The position numbers were made by a program, and so were the translations under genes. This document shows positions 1-5,141 of a stretch of DNA of 13,139 bases, piece by piece. The stretch's first letter is position 1, and every line of letters starts with the position of its first letter. The notes below the pieces were generated by a model, which was given only the letters and a program-made list of their open reading frames with translations, was not told the origin of the DNA and did no database searches. The DNA is from Dehalococcoidia bacterium (GTDB taxonomy: Bacteria; Chloroflexota; Dehalococcoidia; Dehalococcoidales; UBA1222). Location of the stretch: contig WQTJ01000111.1 of the NCBI GenBank assembly GCA_009786345.1, positions 1 through 13,139 on the forward strand. Reading direction: 5' to 3'.

Positions 1-620
1 CCATGGGGCCGCATCCATTCCCTACGATTGTGCGCGACTTCCAATCTGTAATCGGCCGCGAAATAAAATCGCAATTACTAGCCATAGAAAGCAGACTGCC
101 TGATACTGTAATCGCCTGTGTCGGCGGCGGAAGCAATGCTATAGGATCGTTTTACGAATTTTTAGGCGATAGTGGTGTTAACCTAATAGGCTGTGAAGCC
201 GCCGGAAAAGGTGTGGACACACCGTATAATGCCGCTACCATGGCAAATGGGTCTGTCGGGGTTTTCCATGGCATGAAGTCGTATTTCTGTCAGGACAAGT
301 TTGGGCAGATTGCGTCTGTGTATTCGATTTCTGCAGGTTTGGATTATCCCGGTGTTGGACCGGAACACGCGAATCTATTTGATTGCGGGCGTGCTAAGTA
401 TGTCTCTATCACTGATAACGAGGCGGTTGGTGCAGTGGAATACCTCGCGAGAAGTGAAGGAATTATTCCTGCAATCGAAAGCGCGCATGCCCTAGCATAC
501 GCTATAAAATACGCTCCAAAGCTGGACAAAAATAAAATAATAGTTGTAACTCTTTCAGGACGCGGAGATAAAGATATGGCTGCTATTGCCAGATATAAGG
601 GGAGGAATATCCATGACTAG
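1..620 (+). CDS. trpB: Tryptophan synthase beta chain, C-terminal part (5' end outside window)
   Basis: TrpB is the PLP enzyme that condenses indole with L-serine to make L-tryptophan, in complex with TrpA. The frame is open from the left edge, and the first visible residues ([14 protein letters not shown]) match the middle of the family, so the ATG at position 3 is internal and about half of a roughly 395-residue protein is missing. Visible landmarks are the PLP-phosphate loop GGGSNA, the segment [14 protein letters not shown] carrying the glutamate equivalent to Glu350 of the Salmonella enzyme, and the C-terminal SGRGDKD with the serine that contacts the PLP ring nitrogen. The catalytic lysine lies upstream of the window. 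The stop overlaps the trpA start by 8 nt (613-620), which suggests translational coupling of the two subunits. The visible part looks intact. Confidence 0.97.
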   Translation, partial: MGPHPFPTIVRDFQSVIGREIKSQLLAIESRLPDTVIACVGGGSNAIGSFYEFLGDSGVNLIGCEAAGKGVDTPYNAATMANGSVGVFHGMKSYFCQDKFGQIASVYSISAGLDYPGVGPEHANLFDCGRAKYVSITDNEAVGAVEYLARSEGIIPAIESAHALAYAIKYAPKLDKNKIIVVTLSGRGDKDMAAIARYKGRNIHD

Positions 621-1386
621 AATTCAAGAGGCGTTTTCTTCAGGGAAAGCGTTTATTCCGTTTATTACTGGTGGCGATCCGGATATGGAAACAACAGAGA
701 AGCTGTTATATACACTTTACGAAGCAGGTGCCGAAATAATTGAGATAGGGATTCCATTTTCCGACCCGATTGCCGAAGGCTCTGTTATAGAAGCAGCGGA
801 TAACCGTGCGCTTAAGGAAGGATTTACTGTGGATAAGCTCTTTGCGCTTGTATCTCGCATTAGATCAGATATACCAGTGCCGCTTTTATTTATGACATAT
901 TACAACCCTGTGTTTGTATACGGCATCTCAAAATTCACAGAGCGCTGTGCCAACTGCGGCTTGGATGGATTGATTGTGCCCGACCTTCCATTCGAAGAGA
1001 GAGAAGAATTTCTCAGCCCATGTATGTCACGTGGGCTTGATCTCATATCTCTTATTGCACCCACTTCCGGAGTAAGGATAGCCAAAATCGCCAAAAATTC
1101 CAGCGGTTTCCTATATTGCGTCTCATCACTTGGTGTCACAGGGGAACGGCATGACATTGGAAATAGTGCCTGCAATATGATTACTCAGGTAAAGTGTGCG
1201 GCAGACATTCCCTGCGCAGTTGGATTTGGTATCTCAACACCTGAGCAGGCACGTGATGTTGCTGCTTTTGCCGATGGTGTTATCGTAGGAAGTGCCATAG
1301 TCAGGATTGTCGCAGAACATGGTCGCAATTGCGTAGAGCCGGTATATCAATTTGCAAAGCAAATAAAACAAGCTATTACAAGCTAA
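613..1386 (+). CDS. trpA: Tryptophan synthase alpha chain
   Basis: TrpA cleaves indole-3-glycerol phosphate to indole and glyceraldehyde-3-phosphate, and channels the indole to TrpB. I chose the ATG at 613 (257 aa) rather than an in-frame start at 586 because AGGGGAGG at 598-605 lies 7 nt upstream and the protein then begins MTRIQEAF like other TrpA. The TIM-barrel landmarks are present: [10 protein letters not shown] (14-23), [12 protein letters not shown] (41-52) with Glu44 equivalent to the catalytic Glu49, [19 protein letters not shown], the mobile loop around GVTGERHD, and the phosphate-binding GFGIS and GSAIV segments. The second catalytic acid, normally Asp60 in a DPxADG context, is Glu55 here (DPIAEGS). 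I believe AEG variants occur in some Firmicutes, so this is probably a lineage form rather than damage. It sits between trpB (8-nt overlap) and trpD (15-nt gap). Confidence 0.96.
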   Translation: MTRIQEAFSSGKAFIPFITGGDPDMETTEKLLYTLYEAGAEIIEIGIPFSDPIAEGSVIEAADNRALKEGFTVDKLFALVSRIRSDIPVPLLFMTYYNPVFVYGISKFTERCANCGLDGLIVPDLPFEEREEFLSPCMSRGLDLISLIAPTSGVRIAKIAKNSSGFLYCVSSLGVTGERHDIGNSACNMITQVKCAADIPCAVGFGISTPEQARDVAAFADGVIVGSAIVRIVAEHGRNCVEPVYQFAKQIKQAITS

Positions 1387-1401
1387 AAGGAGATAACGAA
1401 A

Positions 1402-2433
1402 ATGTATAAGGAAATTCTGGGTAAAATCACTGCCGGTAAAGAACTTACAGAGACTGAGATTTCTGAACTGATCTCTGCTATAAATGCGGGGACAGTAAGC
1501 GATATACAAATAGCTGGTTTTCAGGTGGCCTTGCTGATGAAAGGTGCGTCCTTAAAAGAAACTTCGTTTATTGCCAAAGCTATGAGGGATAACTGTGTCC
1601 AACTCAAGCCTAAGGTGTTGGGTGAATTGATGGATACATGTGGTACCGGCGGTGGCCTTTCCACATTCAATATATCAACTGCCACGGCGCTTGTTGCTGC
1701 AGCAGCCGGTATTTTAATCGCCAAACATGGCAGCCGTTCCATAGCCAGCCTTTCCGGAAGTGCTGACGTGCTTGAGGCTCTTGGCGTTAATATCAGCTTG
1801 CAGCCGTATGAAGTGGAGAAAATGATCGAGGAGATTGGAATAGCCTTTTTATATGCTCCGCTTTTTCATCCGGTAATGGGAAAGGTGTTGCCGCCCGAGC
1901 AGGATTTAGGCATTAAAACGATATTTTACTCCATCATTGGTCCTTTGATTAACCCGGCTTTCGCACCGAGACATTTGCTGGGAGTATACAAGCCGGAATT
2001 GCTTGATATTGTCACATATGTGGCAAAAGAGCTGGGCTACACAAACGCAATGTTTGTTCATGGGTTGGATGGGCTGGACGAAATATCGCTGCTTGGAAAA
2101 ACACGGATTAATCATTTAAAAGACGGCGAAATAACCACATTTGAAGTGGCACCAGAGGACTTTGGTCTTGCCAGATGCACTCTTTCGGATATCAAGACAG
2201 GCACGCCTGCTGAAAATGCTGAGACGATAAGAGGAGTATTCTCCGGAAAGATAACAGGTGCAAAACGCGATGCCATTCTAATAAATGCTGCTGGTGCACT
2301 GACCGTCGGCGGCAAAGCCGATGATTTTAAAGAAGGCTTGTGCCTAGCCGGTGACATCATTGGGAGCGGTGCGGCTACTAAAAAGCTGAATGAACTTAGA
2401 GAAATGTCCAATAGCTTTGGAAAAAGCAAATGA
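1402..2433 (+). CDS. trpD: Anthranilate phosphoribosyltransferase, divergent active site
   Basis: TrpD transfers the phosphoribosyl group of PRPP to anthranilate, the second step of the tryptophan branch. The 343-aa length is normal, and AAGGAGA at 1387-1393 is 8 nt from the ATG. Family landmarks are the helical N-terminal domain with QIAGFQVALLMKG (36-48), the PRPP loop CGTGG (80-84) followed by STFNIST, KHG (108-110), SGSADVLEALGV (118-129), GPLINPA (180-186) and the metal-binding Asp226-Glu227 pair in GLDGLDEIS. Several conserved positions differ. The aspartate of the usual GTGGDG is absent (one codon shorter), KHGNR is KHGSR, and the arginine-containing VRxELG segment that binds anthranilate reads PPEQDLG (164-170). 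TIFN is also replaced by TIFYS, with one extra residue. Its operon position still argues for TrpD rather than the DNA-binding TrpD2 relatives. It overlaps trpC by 4 nt (ATGA). Confidence 0.9.
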   Translation: MYKEILGKITAGKELTETEISELISAINAGTVSDIQIAGFQVALLMKGASLKETSFIAKAMRDNCVQLKPKVLGELMDTCGTGGGLSTFNISTATALVAAAAGILIAKHGSRSIASLSGSADVLEALGVNISLQPYEVEKMIEEIGIAFLYAPLFHPVMGKVLPPEQDLGIKTIFYSIIGPLINPAFAPRHLLGVYKPELLDIVTYVAKELGYTNAMFVHGLDGLDEISLLGKTRINHLKDGEITTFEVAPEDFGLARCTLSDIKTGTPAENAETIRGVFSGKITGAKRDAILINAAGALTVGGKADDFKEGLCLAGDIIGSGAATKKLNELREMSNSFGKSK

Positions 2434-3158
2434 ATACCATGTTTCTAGGTGCATTTTCCAAAGCCATAGCTTCAGAAAATGCGATGGGATTTGCTGCCGT
2501 AATACCTGACATAAAATGTTTTTCGCCAGAAAAAGGAGAGTTGCTGCATGGGCGTGACCCTGTTGAAATGGCAAGATGCTTTGTTTCCTATGGTGCACCT
2601 GTGCTATCAGTTGTAACTGAGAAAGAACATTTCGGCGGCAGTCAGGAACTGCTGCATGCAATTACAAATGCTGTGACAGTACCAGTTTTGCGGAAAGACT
2701 TTATTACAAGTGAGAGTATGCTTAAAGACACAGTGACGCTTGGCGCTTCAGCTGTTTTGCTGATATGTGCTATCACAGATAACAAAACTTTGGCAGCTCT
2801 ATACAACAAAGCGTTGGAACGGGGACTTGAGCCTTTGGTGGAAGTGCATACAGAGCAAGAGATGGAGTTTGCCATCAAGCTTAAAGCATGCCTTATTGGT
2901 GTAAATAATCGAGATATTAGGAGGCTTGAACGCGATAATGGCAGATCTGATCAGACAGTGGCGCTTGCAGCAAATGTGCCCAATGGTACGCTGCTTATTA
3001 GCGAAAGCGGTATCTTGTCACCAAGTGATGCAAAACTGGCCGTGTCAGCTGGGGCGGATGCGATTCTGGTAGGAACAGCACTGTGGCAGGCAGATGACGT
3101 AGAGACAGTATATCATTCTCTTCGCGTTGAAAGAGGAAACAAGTGCGTCCAATTGTAA
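2430..3158 (+). CDS. trpC: Indole-3-glycerol phosphate synthase
   Basis: TrpC closes the indole ring by decarboxylating CdRP to indole-3-glycerol phosphate, the substrate of TrpA. The protein has 242 aa and a (beta/alpha)8 barrel. Catalytic residues can be matched to the Sulfolobus enzyme: Lys29 (IKCFSP, equivalent to Lys53), Lys89 (LRKDF, Lys110), Glu138 (VEVH, Glu159), Asn159 (GVNNRD, Asn180), and Glu192-Ser193 (SESGI, Glu210-Ser211). The usual glutamate two residues before the first lysine (Glu51) is Asp27 here, giving PDIKCFSPEKG instead of the common AEIKRxSPS. The phosphate-binding end is present as GADAILVGTAL. The start is fixed by the ATGA overlap with trpD, and no strong independent Shine-Dalgarno is visible, which suggests coupling. 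It overlaps trpF by 16 nt. trpC and trpF are separate genes, not the fused form seen in enterobacteria. Confidence 0.95.
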   Translation: MNTMFLGAFSKAIASENAMGFAAVIPDIKCFSPEKGELLHGRDPVEMARCFVSYGAPVLSVVTEKEHFGGSQELLHAITNAVTVPVLRKDFITSESMLKDTVTLGASAVLLICAITDNKTLAALYNKALERGLEPLVEVHTEQEMEFAIKLKACLIGVNNRDIRRLERDNGRSDQTVALAANVPNGTLLISESGILSPSDAKLAVSAGADAILVGTALWQADDVETVYHSLRVERGNKCVQL

Positions 3159-3793
3159 AAATTTGCGGCTTAATGAATGCGCAGGACGCGCGCATGTGTG
3201 TGCGTTATGGTGCGGATATAGTTGGATTTGTTGTTGATTATCCTCGCCCGGTTCCTTGGAATATTAGCATTGAATGCGCAAGAGAACTCATAGTAGCTAC
3301 TCCAAAACCTGCACAAACTTGCATAGTTACGGGCGGTTCACTGGATAAGATACTCCATATTACCATGGAAGCTAAGCCTGATTATATCCAGCTCCACAGC
3401 ACAGAAACACTTGAAGAGACTTCACTAATCGTACGTGAACTTGCAGAATGCGACGTAAAAGTCATAAAAACGATCTTCCCTCATATGCCTGATTTAGAAA
3501 AAAGCGCAGTTGATTTTTGTGCGGCTGGTGTTTTTGCCTTACTTTTTGATCCGCGTACGCCTGATAATGCAATTGGCAGTGGCTTAACCGATATTCCTGC
3601 ATTTGTAAAGATTAAACATGCAGTAAACTGTCCGGTCATCTTTGCCGGCGGAATTACTCCTGATAATGTATGCGATATTGTCTTAAAAACAAAGGCTCAG
3701 GCCATTGATCTGATGACTGGCGTAGAACGGAAATGCGGCATTAAAGATGAAGAAAAAGTTGCAACGCTTTTTAGTGCGCTACAAGATAGATAA
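3143..3793 (+). CDS. trpF: Phosphoribosylanthranilate isomerase
   Basis: TrpF performs the Amadori rearrangement of PRA to CdRP, feeding TrpC. The 216-aa protein starts VKICGL, where Cys8 is the catalytic base. The catalytic acid is Asp136 in ALLFDPRTP. Other landmarks are GADIVGFV (23-30), DYIQLHS (80-86), CPVIFAGGITPDNV and the phosphate-binding MTGVERKCGIKDEEKV near the C terminus. The start is GTG at 3143, supported by AGAGGA at 3132-3137 with a 5-nt spacer and by family alignment of the N terminus. It lies inside the 3' end of trpC (16-nt overlap in another frame). It is the last trp gene here. I see no convincing intrinsic terminator in the next 130 nt. Confidence 0.95.
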   Translation: MRPIVKICGLMNAQDARMCVRYGADIVGFVVDYPRPVPWNISIECARELIVATPKPAQTCIVTGGSLDKILHITMEAKPDYIQLHSTETLEETSLIVRELAECDVKVIKTIFPHMPDLEKSAVDFCAAGVFALLFDPRTPDNAIGSGLTDIPAFVKIKHAVNCPVIFAGGITPDNVCDIVLKTKAQAIDLMTGVERKCGIKDEEKVATLFSALQDR

Positions 3794-3858
3794 AATATTA
3801 CATCTTTCAGCGTATCTTTTAAATTCTCCTGAAATTGGTTTTTGATATGTTGCAAATT

Positions 3859-3902
3859 TTGTATGGAATTTTGTACGTTTTATGGTTACAATAAACTTAC
3901 AA
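3859..3902 (+). promoter_or_regulatory. Candidate antitoxin operator: nested TTGTA/TACAA repeats
   Basis: Directly upstream of the antitoxin, TTGTA occurs at 3859-3863 and 3871-3875. Its inverse TACAA occurs at 3887-3891 and 3898-3902. The two left copies sit inside a 9-bp direct repeat AATTTTGTA (3855-3863, 3867-3875; period 12). The two right copies sit inside TTACAAT (3886-3892, 3897-3903; period 11). Direct spacing near one helical turn plus inverted symmetry fits binding of paired dimers. Phd/YefM antitoxins are known to autoregulate through palindromes close to their promoter, some with a GTAC core, and GTAC is present at 3873-3876. The TACAAT copies could also serve as -10 boxes, though no good -35 is paired with them. 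The operator role is inferred. Confidence 0.4.
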
Positions 3903-3922
3903 TATCTGGTAGGGAGACTTCT

Positions 3923-4216
3923 ATGAATACGCAACTATTTCCGCAAATCCGGCCTTTGTCGGATCTGCGCTCGAGCATCGGTGAAATCCCTGCGTTTGTA
4001 GACAACCAGCAGACGCCAGTGATCTTTACGAAACACGGGCGCGGCAAATATGTCTTCATAAGCATGGAAGAGTACAGTGAGCTTGTATCACGCAGAGAGC
4101 TGTACCATCTCCTTGATGACGGATTGGATGATATCGCTAATGGACGCACGCAGGAGTTTAGCGCGGCCATGAAAGAAATCAGTAGGAAAGCCTCAGATGA
4201 GTGCGTATCGAATTGA
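3923..4216 (+). CDS. Phd/YefM-family antitoxin
   Basis: This is a 97-aa protein of the Phd/YefM type II antitoxin family. In characterised members the N-terminal half forms a dimeric DNA-binding fold and the flexible C-terminal half wraps and neutralises a RelE/ParE/Doc-type toxin. The N-terminal pattern is visible as IRPLSDLRSSIGEIPAFV (residues 9-26) followed by TPVIFTKHGRGKYVFISMEEYSEL (30-53). The C-terminal half is acidic and helical (LLDDGLDDIANG and onward). I chose the ATG at 3923 because AGGGAG at 3911-3916 is 6 nt upstream. The longer in-frame extension to a TTG at 3842 would consist of cysteine-rich, unrelated sequence covering the operator repeats. The gene is intact, and its last 20 nt overlap the start of the degraded toxin, the normal arrangement for such modules. 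With the toxin dead it may be an orphan antitoxin. Confidence 0.85.
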   Translation: MNTQLFPQIRPLSDLRSSIGEIPAFVDNQQTPVIFTKHGRGKYVFISMEEYSELVSRRELYHLLDDGLDDIANGRTQEFSAAMKEISRKASDECVSN

Positions 4217-4509
4217 AATCGCATATAAGGCAATGCTGGACACGTGTGAAATACATGCTATATATCACGCAATCTAAGCGAGCCGAATATTGTTGACAGG
4301 TTACTGGATAAAATAGAAGCCTCGATTGAAACTCTAAAAATATGCCGCTTATGCATGCGATTGAGAGAAATGAGCAGTTAAAGCTGAGAAATTTACGTTA
4401 ACTCATTGTGGATAACTAACTTGTTTTCTATACTGTAAGCCCAAAAACTGCAACCATCTCTATCGTCAGGGTGGTATACGGACGCCGTGATTGGCTGAAC
4501 ATGATGTAG
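4197..4509 (+). pseudogene. Decayed RelE/ParE-family toxin
   Basis: A complete toxin of about 102 residues can be rebuilt from two reading frames. Segment 1 (4197 to about 4258) reads MSAYRIEIAYKAMLDTCEIH. After a one-base-type shift near 4257-4260, segment 2 (4259-4339) reads YISRNLSEPNIVDRLLDK, then IEASIETLK. A second shift at the A-run 4336-4340 leads to segment 3 (4342-4509): MPLMHAIERNEQLKLRNLR, stop (TAA 4399), LIVDN, stop (TAA 4417), LVFYTVSPKTATISIVRVV, then YGRRDWLNMM and TAG. The order matches the RelE/ParE fold: an N-terminal strand, two helices with a SEPN turn, the LRKLIVDNYLVFY strand pair (the lost codons would be K and Y), and the terminal IVRVVYGRRDW strand. Position 20 nt inside the antitoxin end confirms the pairing. 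With two frameshifts and two nonsense codons it cannot make an active toxin. Confidence 0.9.
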
Positions 4510-4556
4510 CTGCATTGCTCAGTACTTGTAAATTATAAAAATGGGAGATCAACCAA

Positions 4557-4742
4557 ATGTCTGAACGATTTGTTTCAAGCAATAAAAAGGGTGCTTTGGA
4601 AGGCACTAAAATCATAACCGATACCAAGACGGGGGTGCAATATTTGTTTGCCTTCTCAGGTTATGCCGGTGGCTTAACCATACTTGTGGATAAAGATGGC
4701 AAACCGCTGGTGGACGAGAGTAAAATGAGCTATATAGATTAG
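4557..4742 (+). CDS. DUF6440-like small protein
   Basis: This 61-aa protein resembles the uncharacterised DUF6440 family. Its key part is TKTGVQYLFAFSGYAGGLTI followed by LVDKDGKPLVDE, matching the usual ETGVxYLFxxSGYAGGLTPLxDxDGKP core of that family as I remember it. No signal peptide, transmembrane segment or cysteine is present. The core reads as short beta strands joined by a glycine-rich turn. GGGAG at 4543-4547 lies about 9 nt before the ATG, and the AT-rich stretch around 4533-4539 could hold a -10 box. The function is unknown. It lies just after the dead toxin but does not resemble a toxin or antitoxin. The family is mostly known to me from Firmicutes, so it may have arrived together with the toxin-antitoxin patch. 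Confidence 0.7.
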   Translation: MSERFVSSNKKGALEGTKIITDTKTGVQYLFAFSGYAGGLTILVDKDGKPLVDESKMSYID

Positions 4743-4846
4743 GTTTTTAAATGATACAGTGCCAGCACTGCTACCCAATCGCTCATCCGCGCGATGTTGT
4801 AGTGGCAAATTATCCTATTAATAACATTGCATGAGCTTTAAAATTT

Positions 4847-5137
4847 ATGAACGTTGGTGTTTTACAGTTTCATTTGCGCCTGCCTGAAAACTTGTCCCTT
4901 AAGGGTAAGAGACAAGAGCTTAAGTCCATCATTGCCCAGCTGCGCAATCACTTCAATGTCTCAGCGGCAGAAGTATCGGATAATGATCTGTGGCAATTGG
5001 CGACTATTGCTGTGTGCGTAGTATCAAATGATCAGCGTTTTTCCAACGAGGTGTTGTCTAAAGCTGTGAATTTAGTTGAGAGCGGACGCTTTGACGTAGA
5101 ATTACTAAACTACGAAATAGAGATTATCTCCTTGTAA
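4847..5137 (+). CDS. DUF503 (YlxP-like) protein
   Basis: This 96-aa protein of the DUF503 family has the ferredoxin-like pattern of YlxP. The N-terminal strand is MNVGVLQFHLRLPENLSLKG, followed by KRQELKSIIAQLRNHFNVSAAEV, the DLWQLATIAVCVVSND strand, and the C-terminal helix and strand SKAVNLVESGRFDVELLNYE. Length and ends match the family, so I accept the ATG at 4847 although no clear Shine-Dalgarno precedes it. In Bacillus ylxP lies in the nusA-infB-rbfA cluster; here it is 4 nt upstream of a MrfA-type helicase instead, so the two are probably cotranscribed. The biochemical role is unknown. A nucleic-acid-related function is only hinted at by neighbourhoods. Confidence 0.85.
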   Translation: MNVGVLQFHLRLPENLSLKGKRQELKSIIAQLRNHFNVSAAEVSDNDLWQLATIAVCVVSNDQRFSNEVLSKAVNLVESGRFDVELLNYEIEIISL

Positions 5138-5141
5138 GGCC

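Noticed and set aside
586..612. A longer N terminus for TrpA, starting at the ATG at 586.
   Set aside because: The strong AGGGGAGG lies inside that extension and points to the ATG at 613, which also matches the family N terminus.
2344..2661. A 105-codon minus-strand frame across the trpD-trpC junction.
   Set aside because: It is antisense to two well-supported genes, has low-complexity composition and shows no recognisable domain.
3794..3858. A possible terminator after trpF.
   Set aside because: The sequence is AT-rich with an ATCTTT direct repeat, but I could find no stem of useful length followed by a T-tract.
3842..3922. An upstream TTG start for the antitoxin, adding 27 residues.
   Set aside because: The added residues are cysteine-rich and unlike the family, and they overlap the operator-like repeats. 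The ATG at 3923 has a proper ribosome site.
4751..4834. A 27-codon reading frame beginning MIQCQHCYPIAHPRDV with a CxxC pair, between the DUF6440 and DUF503 genes.
   Set aside because: It has no Shine-Dalgarno, only one CxxC, and no family I recognise. It could be chance or a zinc-ribbon remnant, and is not strong enough to call.
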